Below the pieces are notes generated by a model. That model did no database searches and was not told the origin of the DNA. It saw only the letters and a program-made list of their open reading frames with translations. Both the position numbers and the translations under genes were made by a program. Positions 25,022 through 34,943 of a DNA stretch of 64,000 nt are shown in pieces. Positions within the stretch are counted from its first letter, which is position 1. Every line of letters begins with the position of its first letter. This stretch comes from Clostridioides difficile CD160 (GTDB taxonomy: Bacteria > Bacillota > Clostridia > Peptostreptococcales > Peptostreptococcaceae), in the NCBI RefSeq assembly GCF_000449425.2, contig NZ_AVHW01000038.1:52164-116163 (forward strand). The letters run 5' to 3'.

Positions 25022-26473
25022 TTAATATTGGTTCATAGATTTTAATATTTCTATAACATAATCCCAAACATTAGCTATAGAAGGGATACTAACATGCTCA
25101 TTTGGAGTATGAACATCAAACATATCTGGTCCTATAGAGATAGCTTCAGCATGAGGAAGTTTATCAAGTAATAATCCACACTCAAGACCAGCATGTAGAG
25201 CCATAACAGTAGGAACTTTACCAGTTAATTTTTCATAAGTCTCACTACATATTTTTTCTAATTTAGAACCTTTTTTGAACTCCCAAGCTGGATATTGAGA
25301 AGTAAGACCATAATCAGCACCTAAAGCTTGAGCTAAAAGTCTTATTCTATCAGCTATTTCATCTCTAATAGACATAACAGAACTTCTAACAGAAGTTAAG
25401 AATTCAATAGTAGATTCTTTAGTTTCAATTATAGCGAAGTTAGTAGAACTTTCAACTAATCCTTCTATATCAAGGCTTACAGATTGAACACCATGAGGAG
25501 TTAAGCTTGACATTTGAATAACCTTTTCTTTACAATCTTTAGCAAGAACTTTTTCTACAGAAGTTTCAGCAACTGAATAAGTCATACCAGGGTCAGAAGT
25601 AGTGAACTCATGTTTAAATGCAGTTAAAATATCATTTATTTGTTTTTTAGCAACTTCAACATCAGCTTTATTGACAGCTATTACACACTTAGCTTCACGA
25701 GGTATAGCATTGTGTTTAGTTCCGCCATCAACTGAAGCCAAATCATAGTCAACATCTAATACACTTAATACTCTAGCTATTGCTTTGTTAGCATTTGCTC
25801 TTTGTAAAACAATTTCCATACCAGAGTGTCCACCTAATAGTCCAGTAACTTCAACTAATAAACCTTGCTTATCAGCTTCAACTTCTTTGTACTCAACAGG
25901 TAAACTAACAACACAAGTTTTACCACCAGCACAACTAACTAATAAGTATCCTTCCTCCTCGGAGTCCATATTTAGGATATATTGACCTTTAATTAAACTA
26001 GGCTCTAATGCATCAGCACCATTCATACCATCTTCTTCATTAACAGTAACTAAAACTTCTAATGCTGGATGCTCTAAAGTGTTATCTTCTAATATAGCCA
26101 TACCCATAGCAACAGCTATACCATTGTCAGCTCCTAGAGTAGTTCCAGTAGCATATATCATGTCACCATCAATTCTTAATTTTATAGGGTCTTTAAGAAA
26201 ATCATGTTCAACATTCTTTTCTTTTTCACAAACCATATCCATGTGTCCTTGAAGAACTACGCCTGGACAATTTTCATATCCTTTTGTAGCAGGCTTTCTT
26301 ATTATTATGTTTAAGCTTTCATCTTGAATAGTTTCAAGACCTAAATCTTTACCAAAGTTAAGTAAAAAATCACTTATACCTTTTTCATTTCCAGAACCTC
26401 TAGGAATTTGAGATATTTTCTCAAAGTTTTTAAAAACATTCTCTGGTTTTAATCCTTCTAATACGTTTCCCAT
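25022..26473 (-). CDS. pepD: Aminoacyl-histidine dipeptidase (M20 family, PepD)
   Basis: 483 residues, the usual PepD length. The M20 zinc sites are present: LQGHMDMVCEK (His/Asp ligands, about 75-85), TTLGADNGIAVAMGMAILED with the bridging Asp (about 115-134), and NEEDGMNGADALEP (catalytic Glu pair, about 145-158). MALHAGLECG and the C-terminal GPDMFDVHTPNEHVSI contain the last His ligand. A lid/dimer domain sits between. PepD-type enzymes hydrolyse Xaa-His and other dipeptides in the cytoplasm. The ATG is preceded by AAGGAGG. It is monocistronic, convergent with the diguanylate cyclase and divergent from mutS2. Confidence 0.93.
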   Translation of the reverse strand: MGNVLEGLKPENVFKNFEKISQIPRGSGNEKGISDFLLNFGKDLGLETIQDESLNIIIRKPATKGYENCPGVVLQGHMDMVCEKEKNVEHDFLKDPIKLRIDGDMIYATGTTLGADNGIAVAMGMAILEDNTLEHPALEVLVTVNEEDGMNGADALEPSLIKGQYILNMDSEEEGYLLVSCAGGKTCVVSLPVEYKEVEADKQGLLVEVTGLLGGHSGMEIVLQRANANKAIARVLSVLDVDYDLASVDGGTKHNAIPREAKCVIAVNKADVEVAKKQINDILTAFKHEFTTSDPGMTYSVAETSVEKVLAKDCKEKVIQMSSLTPHGVQSVSLDIEGLVESSTNFAIIETKESTIEFLTSVRSSVMSIRDEIADRIRLLAQALGADYGLTSQYPAWEFKKGSKLEKICSETYEKLTGKVPTVMALHAGLECGLLLDKLPHAEAISIGPDMFDVHTPNEHVSIPSIANVWDYVIEILKSMNQY

Positions 26474-26793
26474 GACTTATGTTCCTCCTTAATTTATCTA
26501 TATAAGTAGCTATTTTAAAAAAACAAGCTAAAATAAACTTCTTTAAAAATATTAAAGAAGATTTTTTAACAGATTATATTACAAATAAAGCATGTTTATG
26601 TATAATATATAGATAGCTACATACATAGTATAATACAAAATATGCGTAAAATATATCTAAAAGAGAAAAAATATAATAATTTTAGAAATGAAAAAGAAAT
26701 AAAACTTGCAGTTTTTATTGGAAATGCTTGAAAAGCATACATTTTTAAAATTAAATAAAAAAGTTAAAATATCGAGGATGGTGAATATAGAAA
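26474..26793. other. Divergent pepD/mutS2 intergenic region
   Basis: No gene. CTTCTTTAA-AAATA-TTAAAGAAG followed by ATTTTTT (26538-26567) is a terminator-shaped hairpin on the plus strand, although no plus-strand gene ends here. TTACAA (26579-26584), 16 bp, TATAAT (26601-26606) is a promoter candidate for mutS2 with a leader of about 180 nt. Confidence 0.5.
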
Positions 26794-29172
26794 ATGAATG
26801 AGAAATCGTTAAGAGTTCTAGAATACAACAAAATAATAGACTTATTAAAGAAGAAAGCCTCATCTTCTTTAGGTCTAAAATATATAGAAAGTTTAGTCCC
26901 AAATACTGATTTTATAGAAGTAAAATCCATGCTAGAAGAAACTAGTGAAGCTCAATCAATTATTATAAAGAGAGGTTCAGTAGCTTTGGAAGGTATTCAT
27001 GATATAGAAGACAAGGTAAAGAGAGCGTATATAGGTGCATCTCTTGACCCAGGAAGTCTAATTATGATAGCAGATACTTTAAGAGTAGCTAGGAGATTAA
27101 AAAATAGTCTATCTAGTAGTGATGAAGAAGATTTCAATTATCCAATAATACAATCTCTATCAAATTCTCTATACGTGTATAAAGACATAGAAGACCAGAT
27201 ATACACTGCGATAATTAGTGAAGTAGAAATATCTAACAATGCTTCAAGTACACTTAGAGATATCAGAAGAAGAATATCTCAAAAAAATCAATCCATTAGG
27301 TCAAAACTAAATTCAATAATAAGTTCGACTACGTATCAAAAATACTTACAAGATGCCATAATTTCTCTAAGAGGTGATAGATTTGTAGTGCCTGTAAAAG
27401 CTGAATATAGGTCGCAAGTAGCTGGTATAGTACATGACCAGTCATCTTCTGGTGCGACACTTTTTATAGAGCCAATGACTATAGTAGAGATGAATAATGA
27501 GTTGAGACAGTTGAAATTAGGAGAGCAAGAAGAGATAGAAAGAATTTTATCAGAGCTTTCTGCTATGGTTGGAGAAGTGAGTGAACATTTGATTTCTAAT
27601 CAGGAAATACTAGGAAGATTGGATTTTGCATTTTCAAAGGGAAAACTTTCTATACAAATGAGAGGTATAGAACCAACTTTAAATGAGGATAAATATTTAA
27701 ATATAAAAAATGGAAGACATCCATTGTTGGATAAGAAGAAAGTAGTAGCAAATACGATTTATTTAGGAAGAGACTTCCACACATTGGTAATAACAGGTCC
27801 AAATACAGGTGGTAAGACTGTTACAATAAAAACTGTAGGTCTATTTGCACTTATGACACAAAGTGGACTTCATATACCTGCTGATTATGGAAGTAGTATG
27901 TGTGTATATGATAATGTATTTGCAGATATAGGAGATGAACAAAGTATTGAGCAGAGTCTATCAACATTTTCATCGCATATGACGAATATAGTATCAATAC
28001 TACAAAGTGTAACAGCAGACTCTTTAGTTATATTTGACGAATTAGGAGCAGGAACAGACCCTGTTGAAGGAGCTGCCCTTGCAATAGCAGTATTAGAAGA
28101 TATAAACTCTGTAGGAGCTAAATGTATAGCAACTACTCACTATAGTGAGCTTAAAAACTATGCTCTTACTAAATCTGGTGTAGAAAATGCAGCAGTTGAA
28201 TTTGATATAGAAACATTAAGTCCGACATATAAACTACTTATAGGTGTTCCTGGAAAATCGAATGCTTTTGAGATTTCTAGAAAACTTGGACTAAGTGATT
28301 ATGTAATTTCACGTGCTAAAGAATATATAAATACAGATAATATAGCATTAGAAGATGTATTACAGAATGTTGAAAAGAATAGAATCAAAGCAGTAGAAGA
28401 CAGAGAAGAAGCTGAAAGATTAAAAGAAGAGATTGAAAGACTAAAAGTAGAGTATGATGAAAAGCTTGAAAAATTGATTAGCCAAAGAGATAAGATGGTT
28501 GAAAAAGCTAAATCAGAAGCCTTTTCAATTATAAGACAAGCTAAAGAAGAAGTAGACCTAATAATAAAGGAACTTAGAAATCTTGAACAGGAAAGAGCTT
28601 CAAAAGAAAAGAATCGTAAGATAGAAGAGCTTAGAAAAGAATTGACTAGCTCCATGGGAAGTCTTCAACCAACAGTAAAAAGTATGATAGTTCCAAAGGT
28701 TTCAAATAAGGAGATAAAAGACCTAAAACCAGGTGAAGAAGTTAAGGTAATAACTTTAAATCAAAATGGTAGTGTAGTTTCAGTGGATAAAAAGAGAAAA
28801 GAAGCAGTAGTGCAAATTGGTATAATGAAGATGACTCTACCTTTTAAGTCTTTACAAAAAACTCGCAAAGATGTTTCAACAAATGTAACTAAATCAACAA
28901 GAAATATCATAAGGTCAAAATCTGGTAATATAAAAAATGAAGTTGACCTTAGAGGATTAAATTTAGAAGAAGCTATAATGGAAGTCGAAAAATATCTTGA
29001 TGATGCATATGTGGCAGGATTAGAATCTGTAACAGTAATACATGGAATAGGTACAGGAGTATTGAAGGCAGGACTACAAGACGTCTTAAGAAGAAATAGA
29101 CATGTAAAATCACAAAGAGGTGGTCAATACGGAGAAGGTGGAGCAGGAGTAACAATTGTTAAACTAAAATAA
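26794..29172 (+). CDS. mutS2: MutS2 family DNA/ribosome-associated ATPase
   Basis: 792 residues. It has a MutS-like lever/clamp region (about 1-300) and an ABC-type ATPase with Walker A GPNTGGKT at 335-342 and Walker B VIFDELGAGTD near 410-420. A long coiled coil (about 515-630, KEEIERLKVEYDEKLEKLIS) follows, then a KOW-like linker, and the C-terminal Smr nuclease domain starts at VDLRGLNLEEA and contains HGIGTGVLKAGLQ. MutS2 suppresses homologous recombination and, in Bacillus, acts on collided ribosomes. It does not do mismatch repair. The start at 26794 follows a GAGGATGG site. DUF523 follows 21 nt later. Confidence 0.95.
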   Translation: MNEKSLRVLEYNKIIDLLKKKASSSLGLKYIESLVPNTDFIEVKSMLEETSEAQSIIIKRGSVALEGIHDIEDKVKRAYIGASLDPGSLIMIADTLRVARRLKNSLSSSDEEDFNYPIIQSLSNSLYVYKDIEDQIYTAIISEVEISNNASSTLRDIRRRISQKNQSIRSKLNSIISSTTYQKYLQDAIISLRGDRFVVPVKAEYRSQVAGIVHDQSSSGATLFIEPMTIVEMNNELRQLKLGEQEEIERILSELSAMVGEVSEHLISNQEILGRLDFAFSKGKLSIQMRGIEPTLNEDKYLNIKNGRHPLLDKKKVVANTIYLGRDFHTLVITGPNTGGKTVTIKTVGLFALMTQSGLHIPADYGSSMCVYDNVFADIGDEQSIEQSLSTFSSHMTNIVSILQSVTADSLVIFDELGAGTDPVEGAALAIAVLEDINSVGAKCIATTHYSELKNYALTKSGVENAAVEFDIETLSPTYKLLIGVPGKSNAFEISRKLGLSDYVISRAKEYINTDNIALEDVLQNVEKNRIKAVEDREEAERLKEEIERLKVEYDEKLEKLISQRDKMVEKAKSEAFSIIRQAKEEVDLIIKELRNLEQERASKEKNRKIEELRKELTSSMGSLQPTVKSMIVPKVSNKEIKDLKPGEEVKVITLNQNGSVVSVDKKRKEAVVQIGIMKMTLPFKSLQKTRKDVSTNVTKSTRNIIRSKSGNIKNEVDLRGLNLEEAIMEVEKYLDDAYVAGLESVTVIHGIGTGVLKAGLQDVLRRNRHVKSQRGGQYGEGGAGVTIVKLK

Positions 29173-29193
29173 TTTGTATGGGAGCACATTTTT

Positions 29194-29607
29194 ATGATAT
29201 TAGTATCTGCATGTTTAATAGGAATAAATTGTAAATATAGTGGCGATAATAATGAAAATGAAAAAGTTAAGGAATATTTAAAAGGCAAAGAATTTACACT
29301 TGTATGTCCAGAACAGTTAGGTGGTCTATCTACACCAAGACCACCTGCTGAAATAGTTGATAATAAGGTAATTACCAAAGATAATAAGGATGTGACAGAA
29401 AACTTCGCAAAGGGTGCAAAAGAGACTCTAAAAATAGCAAATTTATATGTATGTAGCGAAGCAATATTAAAAGAAGGCAGTCCATCTTGTGGGTGTAATT
29501 TAATTTATGACGGTAGTTTTTCTGGTAAAAAAATCTCAGGAAAAGGTGTCACAGCAAAACTACTTGAAGAAGCAGGAATAAGAGTTAAAAGTGAAAAAGA
29601 TTTGTAG
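29194..29607 (+). CDS. DUF523 family protein
   Basis: 137 residues covering the whole DUF523 domain: ILVSACLIGINCKYSGDNNE at the start, VCPEQLGGLSTPRPPAEI (about 44-61), and ALK-like EAILKEGSPSCGCNLIYDG near 89-107. The conserved Cys residues (CLIG.NC, CPE, SPSCG) suggest metal or cluster binding, but no function is established for the short form. It probably shares the mutS2 transcript, being 21 nt downstream with a weak GGGAG site. Confidence 0.85.
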   Translation: MILVSACLIGINCKYSGDNNENEKVKEYLKGKEFTLVCPEQLGGLSTPRPPAEIVDNKVITKDNKDVTENFAKGAKETLKIANLYVCSEAILKEGSPSCGCNLIYDGSFSGKKISGKGVTAKLLEEAGIRVKSEKDL

Positions 29608-29947
29608 AAAATCAATACAAGAATAAAAAAGTTGTATATAAAGATAGTTACAAGGATGTTTATAAAGATAGTTATAAGAATGAACCAAATTTATAAAACA
29701 TCATAAAAAGTAGAAAAGTTGTATAAAAAGTAAATGTAAGGTTGAAAAAATCTTATACAGATTAATAAAATGGTATAAATTAAAATTGTAATTAGAGCAT
29801 TTTTAACGTATGCAGAATTCATACAAAGGGTACATTTTTTTAAGTACTTTGTCACATAATGAAATACTTGAAAAAACACGAAATTTGATTTAACATAAAG
29901 AGATAAGCACAATATAAACCAGGTACAATGTAGAGAGGAGCAACAAG
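29608..29947. other. Intergenic region before argS with a 24-bp tandem repeat
   Basis: TATAAAGATAGTTACAAGGA.. occurs twice in tandem (29637-29660 and 29661-29684). The rest is AT-rich. I looked for a T-box leader before argS and found no GGTGG..ACCGCG block. Confidence 0.5.
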
Positions 29948-31648
29948 ATGCAAGATTTCAAGGTAGCAATATCAAATTGCCTTAAAGAAAAAATAGAAGA
30001 TTTATCGAAAGAAGAGATAGAGGCACTTATAGAAGTACCACCAAATAAGGATATGGGTGACTATGCTTTTCCATGCTTTAAATTAGCTAAAGTATTTAGA
30101 AAAGCTCCAAACATGATAGCAAATGAATTAGCAGAAAGTATAGAACCAAGTGGAGAGATAACAAAGGTAATACAATTAGGCGGATATGTAAACTTCTTTG
30201 TAAATAAATCTCAATTAGCAGAAACTGTAATCAAAAAAGTATTAGAGGAAAAAGAAAACTACGGTCATAGTGATTTTGGTAAAGATAAAACTGTAATAGT
30301 TGAGTATTCTTCTCCAAATATAGCAAAACCTTTCCATATAGGGCATATAAGAACTACAGTTATAGGGAATGCTTTATATAAGATATATGATTCACAAGGA
30401 TACAAGACTATAAGAATAAATCATTTAGGTGACTATGGAACTCAATTTGGTAAGTTAATAGTGGCCTTTAAAAAATGGGGAGAAAAGACGGTAGTAGAAT
30501 CTAATCCAATTCCAGAATTACTAAAATTATATGTAAGATTCCATGATGAGGCTGAACAATATCCAGAAATGGAAGATGAAGCAAGAGCATGGTTTACTAA
30601 GTTAGAAAATGGTGACGAAGAAGCAAAAGAATTATGGCAATGGTTTAGAGATGAGAGTTTAAAAGAATTTAACAGAGTGTATAAACTTTTAGATATAGAA
30701 TTTGATTCTTTGGCGGGTGAAAGTTTCTATTCTGATAAGATGGGTAAAGTAATTGAGTTATTAGAAGAGAAAAATCTTTTAAAAGAGTCTAAAGGTGCAA
30801 AGATTGTTGATTTAGAAGAATATAAGATGCCACCAGCACTTATTACTAAGAATGATGGTTCAACACTATATATGACAAGAGATTTAGCTGCTGCAATATA
30901 TAGAAAAGAAACTTACGATTTTGACAAGTGTATATATGTAGTTGGCTCTCAACAAAACTTACATTTCCAACAATGGTTTAAGGTAATTGAGCTTATGGGA
31001 TACGATTGGGCAAAAGATTTAACTCATGTTGGATTTGGTATGGTAGCTCTTGAAGAAGGTACTATGTCAACTAGAAAAGGAAGAGTAGTATTTTTAGAAG
31101 ATGCTTTAAAACAAGCTATAGATAAGACTAAGGATATTATACTAGCTAAAAATCCAAATGCTAAAAATGTAGATGAAATATCTAAGCAAGTAGGTGTTGG
31201 TGCAGTAGTATTCCAAGAATTATCTAATAGTAGAATAAAAGACTACACATTCTCATGGGAAAGAACATTGAGTTTTGATGGTGAGACTGGACCATATGTT
31301 CAATATACACATGCTAGATGTTGTGCAGTTTTAAGAAAATCAGAAGAAGAAGTAACTTCTGATATAGATTATAGTCTATTAGCTGACGAAGATAGTGCAG
31401 AAGTTCTTAGAGTTATAGAATCATTTAACAAAAATATTTTACTTGCTCTAAAGAAAAATGAACCACATATAGTGACTAGATTTATGTTAGATTTGGCTCA
31501 AGCGTTTAATAAATTTTATCATGACAATCCAATTTTAGTAGAAAATTTGGAAATTAGAAAAGCGAGACTTGCATTAGTTCTAGCTACAAAACAAACTTTA
31601 GAGAATTCTCTGAAGCTGTTGGGAATGCACGCTCCAGAAAGAATGTAA
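29948..31648 (+). CDS. argS: Arginyl-tRNA synthetase
   Basis: 566 residues, class I synthetase. The N-terminal additional domain (about 1-100) recognises the tRNA D-loop. The HIGH motif is HIGH at 130-133 (KPFHIGHIRTTVIG). The KMSKS counterpart is degenerate, as is usual in ArgRS: TMSTRKGRVVFLEDAL. The DALR anticodon-binding domain forms the C-terminus and ends with LLGMHAPERM, the typical ArgRS end. It charges tRNA-Arg in the cytoplasm, with Arg-tRNA required for ATP-PPi exchange. A GAGAGGAGC ribosome site precedes the ATG. Regulation is not visible. Confidence 0.97.
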   Translation: MQDFKVAISNCLKEKIEDLSKEEIEALIEVPPNKDMGDYAFPCFKLAKVFRKAPNMIANELAESIEPSGEITKVIQLGGYVNFFVNKSQLAETVIKKVLEEKENYGHSDFGKDKTVIVEYSSPNIAKPFHIGHIRTTVIGNALYKIYDSQGYKTIRINHLGDYGTQFGKLIVAFKKWGEKTVVESNPIPELLKLYVRFHDEAEQYPEMEDEARAWFTKLENGDEEAKELWQWFRDESLKEFNRVYKLLDIEFDSLAGESFYSDKMGKVIELLEEKNLLKESKGAKIVDLEEYKMPPALITKNDGSTLYMTRDLAAAIYRKETYDFDKCIYVVGSQQNLHFQQWFKVIELMGYDWAKDLTHVGFGMVALEEGTMSTRKGRVVFLEDALKQAIDKTKDIILAKNPNAKNVDEISKQVGVGAVVFQELSNSRIKDYTFSWERTLSFDGETGPYVQYTHARCCAVLRKSEEEVTSDIDYSLLADEDSAEVLRVIESFNKNILLALKKNEPHIVTRFMLDLAQAFNKFYHDNPILVENLEIRKARLALVLATKQTLENSLKLLGMHAPERM

Positions 31649-31823
31649 CACGATAAAATGTTGAAATAAAAAGAATAAAATTGAACTTAGTACGCAATTT
31701 GTATAACTGTAAAATATAGGGATGTCGAAAACTGATACTTTACATATAAAAAAGTAGTATCGTATAATAATATATAGATAGTAGATTACAATGATTTTTG
31801 TACACTACTATCCCCCTATATAT

Positions 31824-31858
31824 GACAGCTTCTTAAACGGGCTGTCTCTTTTTTTTTA
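31824..31858 (+). terminator. Intrinsic terminator after argS
   Basis: GACAGC / GCTGTC stem followed by TCTTTTTTTTTT, about 175 nt past the argS stop. Confidence 0.85.
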
Positions 31859-31901
31859 ATGACAAGATATTTAGATTCAATTTTTTAGAAAGGATATATT
31901 T

Positions 31902-32825
31902 ATGAATGACGAATTACTAAAAAAAGTCTACACATCTTCTTTTAATAGTGCAAGTAGGGCTCTTAAAGATTTGATTATAATAAATACAAAATCCTTAATA
32001 GATGATAAAGTGCAAAGATGTGTATATATAGACGAAAATAGACTGAGAGATGAACTTGTTTACTATAGATTTTATGGAGAGAAAATAGGTACTATTAATT
32101 TTTTAAATATTTTATTACCATTAATTTTATCAAATACTAATATCCAAAAAAGTGAAGATGAGGTTATTAGACTAATAAAAAAATATGTGAATTATTTTAA
32201 AAAAGAAGAATCTTTATTTGATTATTTGTTAGGTTCTGTAGCTTATAATTCTGTTATGCACAATCTTATAAATAATAGTAAAATAGAATATGTCGAATTA
32301 CTACAAAGTATTAAAGACAAGATAATAGGATTTTCTATAGAATTAGACAAATCTGATATTGTAAAGTTTCAGATGGCAAGGATTAAAGCAATACAATTAA
32401 TTGATAAATATATTGATTCGAAGTTTGAAGATTATGATGAAGAAAGTATTCTATTAAATGTGTTAAACATCTTATATGATGTATATATGGAAGATAGGAT
32501 TGTAGAAAATGAAGGAATTAAGAGCATAAAAAAATCTATATTATCCATTTTGGGTGAAGATAGTGAATTAAATGAAGATAATATAGATTTCATTTTTTCT
32601 ATGTCGGAATATGTTGTTAAATTGAGAAAATATAAAATTGGAGTTAAAGCTTACAATAAAAAGATAGACCCAAGAAGTCTTATAAGACTTGAAGAAGGTA
32701 ATACTATAATAGACCCCATATTTAATCAAATAACAGTTATGTCGAAAACCTTTAATGATAATATATTAAGCATAAAAATAAATTCTAAATCAGGTATTTA
32801 TATATTGAAATTTAAAAAGGTTTAG
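31902..32825 (+). CDS. Uncharacterised protein, family not recognised
   Basis: 307 residues, predicted mostly alpha-helical and charged, with no signal peptide or membrane segment. The C-terminal 60 residues look like a short beta domain (TIIDPIFNQITVMSKTFNDN, then ILSIKINSKSGIYILKFKKV). No catalytic or cofactor motif stands out. A GAAAGGA ribosome site 7-8 nt before the ATG, the correct codon bias and a terminator just upstream show it is a genuine, separately transcribed gene. It ends 4 nt from the stop of a convergent 68-residue gene. It is most likely lineage-specific. Confidence 0.75.
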   Translation: MNDELLKKVYTSSFNSASRALKDLIIINTKSLIDDKVQRCVYIDENRLRDELVYYRFYGEKIGTINFLNILLPLILSNTNIQKSEDEVIRLIKKYVNYFKKEESLFDYLLGSVAYNSVMHNLINNSKIEYVELLQSIKDKIIGFSIELDKSDIVKFQMARIKAIQLIDKYIDSKFEDYDEESILLNVLNILYDVYMEDRIVENEGIKSIKKSILSILGEDSELNEDNIDFIFSMSEYVVKLRKYKIGVKAYNKKIDPRSLIRLEEGNTIIDPIFNQITVMSKTFNDNILSIKINSKSGIYILKFKKV

Positions 32826-32829
32826 GTTA

Positions 32830-33036
32830 TTAGAGCGTGCTATTTTTTTCTAGATAATCCAAAAAATCTTTTTCCTTAGTGTCAGTTAAAAAACATAATT
32901 CCTTTACAATATTATTTCTAAGGTCAATAAAATCACTAATTTGAGTATTTTCATTAGTGTATTCAAGAGACTTTATAATAAGTAGTAAATCTCTTTTTGA
33001 TAAAGAGTTGATAGATACTTTTTCAATTAATTCCAT
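32830..33036 (-). CDS. Small uncharacterised protein
   Basis: 68 residues, acidic and helical (MELIEKVSINSLSKRDLLLI ... FLDYLEKNSTL). A strong AGGAAAGGAAG ribosome site precedes the ATG on the minus strand, which supports a real gene despite its size. It lies tail to tail with the 307-residue unknown gene and divergent from the radical SAM gene. No domain recognised. Confidence 0.6.
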   Translation of the reverse strand: MELIEKVSINSLSKRDLLLIIKSLEYTNENTQISDFIDLRNNIVKELCFLTDTKEKDFLDYLEKNSTL

Positions 33037-33171
33037 AAAAAACTTCCTTTCCTCACATTACTTGAAATTAATAAATTAATTATATAGATATTATTAAAAC
33101 TTTACATATACTATTTTAACCTATAAGGGGTACAAAAAGACAGTATAATCTTAAAAAGAGGTGAGAAATAT

Positions 33172-34926
33172 TTGAAAATTTTATTAACAACATTAAATTC
33201 TAAGTTTATTCATACAAATTTAGCTATAAGATATCTAAAAGAATTTGTAAGAGATTTGATAGAAGTTGATATGAAAGAATATACGATAAATAATGATTTG
33301 GACTATATTTTGAAGGATATATACAAAAACGAGTATGATATAATATTATTCTCCACATATATTTGGAATGTGGGAGATATAGTTAAGCTTTGTGATAATC
33401 TAAAAAAAATTAGACCTAATACTAAAATAGCTTTGGGCGGACCAGAAGTTAGTTATGATAGCTATGAGGCGATGAAAAAGTACGACTTTGTGGACTATAT
33501 ACTTTATGGAGAAGGAGAATTAATTTTTAAAGACTTAATACTTCACTTACAAGGTGAAAAAAACATAAACGATGTAAATGGACTTGTATATAGGCAAGGC
33601 AATGAGATAATAGTGAATAAACCAATGGAATTACTTAAAAACTTGGACGAGATTCCTAGTCCTTATGAGAATTTAAATCCAAAGGAATATGAAAATAGAA
33701 TAGTGTATTATGAATCATCAAGAGGTTGTCCATTTAACTGTCAGTACTGCTTATCATCTACTATTCCAGGTCTAAGATATTTTAGTTTAGATAGGATAAA
33801 GAGTGATTTAAAAGCTTTAATAGATGCAAAGGTATCACAGATAAAATTTATTGACAGAACATTTAATGCAAATAAAAAAGTGGCTATGGAAATTATGGAT
33901 TTTCTTATGAAAAATGATAATGGATATACTACTTATCATTTTGAAGTTACAGCGTATTTGATAGATGATAAGATGCTTGAATTTTTAGCTGATTGTAAAG
34001 AAGGTCTTTTTCAGTTTGAAATAGGTGTACAATCGACAAATGAAAAAACACTTGATGCAGTAGGTAGAAGGGATGATTTTAAAAAGTTGTCTCATGTTGT
34101 GCAGACTGTAGCATCTTATAGAAATATACATCAGCACTTAGACTTAATTGCAGGGCTTCCTTATGAAGATTATAAGAGTTTTGAGAATTCCTTTAATGAT
34201 GTATTTAATTTAGGTATAGAGCATCTACAATTAGGTTTTTTAAAGATGATTAAAGGTACAGGCATGAGAAAAGTGGCAGACGAGCATGGTTTTAAATATA
34301 AAGATTATGCTCCATATGAATTTTTATATAATAATTATATAAGTTATGAGGAAACATTGAAACTAAAGGATATAGAAGATATATTGGAGAGATATTATAA
34401 TTCTAAAAACTTTGTGTTGTCTATGAGATATATTATAGGCAAGTTTTATAAACAAAGTCCTTTTAAATTCTTTGAGACTTTTGCCAAGTATTTTGATGAA
34501 AATGGATACTTTGATTTGGCACAAGGAAAGAATCAACTTTACAAAATATTGATGGATTTCTATAATGAAAAAATAAATATAGATAATGATGTATTCAATG
34601 ATATATTAAAGTATGACTATATATCACTGGGTAAAACATCGAATATACCACAGTTTTTTAATAAGTTAGATGTGGATGATTTTAAGAATAGATGCCATGT
34701 ATTTTTACAGGATAATGATAATTTATCAACATATTTACCTAGTTTTGTTGATAAGCCAGCTAAACATATAATAAAATATGTTCATTTTGAGCCATTTAAA
34801 TTTAATGTTGTGGATTTAAAAAATGATATAAATACAGAAATAAGAGAAGAAAAAAATGTAGTCTTATTTGAATATGATGATAAAAAAATATTTGAGAAAT
34901 CTAAAACTCATAAAGTAGAGATTTAA
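33172..34926 (+). CDS. B12-binding-domain radical SAM protein with DUF4080
   Basis: 584 residues, TTG start 6 nt behind AGAGGTGAG. The N-terminal cobalamin-binding-like domain (about 1-140) has NSKFIHTNLAIRYLKEF and ALGGPEVSYD. The radical SAM core has C186, C190 and C193 in SRGCPFNCQYCLSS. The C-terminal about 200 residues are DUF4080. Members bind a 4Fe-4S cluster and S-adenosylmethionine; the cobalamin domain lacks an obvious DxHxxG, so B12 binding is uncertain. The substrate is unknown, although relatives modify RNA or peptides. It is followed after 17 nt by a TPR protein, so the two probably work or are expressed together. Confidence 0.85.
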   Translation: MKILLTTLNSKFIHTNLAIRYLKEFVRDLIEVDMKEYTINNDLDYILKDIYKNEYDIILFSTYIWNVGDIVKLCDNLKKIRPNTKIALGGPEVSYDSYEAMKKYDFVDYILYGEGELIFKDLILHLQGEKNINDVNGLVYRQGNEIIVNKPMELLKNLDEIPSPYENLNPKEYENRIVYYESSRGCPFNCQYCLSSTIPGLRYFSLDRIKSDLKALIDAKVSQIKFIDRTFNANKKVAMEIMDFLMKNDNGYTTYHFEVTAYLIDDKMLEFLADCKEGLFQFEIGVQSTNEKTLDAVGRRDDFKKLSHVVQTVASYRNIHQHLDLIAGLPYEDYKSFENSFNDVFNLGIEHLQLGFLKMIKGTGMRKVADEHGFKYKDYAPYEFLYNNYISYEETLKLKDIEDILERYYNSKNFVLSMRYIIGKFYKQSPFKFFETFAKYFDENGYFDLAQGKNQLYKILMDFYNEKINIDNDVFNDILKYDYISLGKTSNIPQFFNKLDVDDFKNRCHVFLQDNDNLSTYLPSFVDKPAKHIIKYVHFEPFKFNVVDLKNDINTEIREEKNVVLFEYDDKKIFEKSKTHKVEI

Positions 34927-34943
34927 ATATTTAGGAGGAGAAA

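Noticed and set aside
26657..26902. 81-codon minus-strand frame at the mutS2 start
   Set aside because: Hydrophobic frame overlapping mutS2 codons and its leader, no ribosome site.
29700..29947. T-box leader before argS
   Set aside because: No GGTGG..ACCGCG block or terminator is present.
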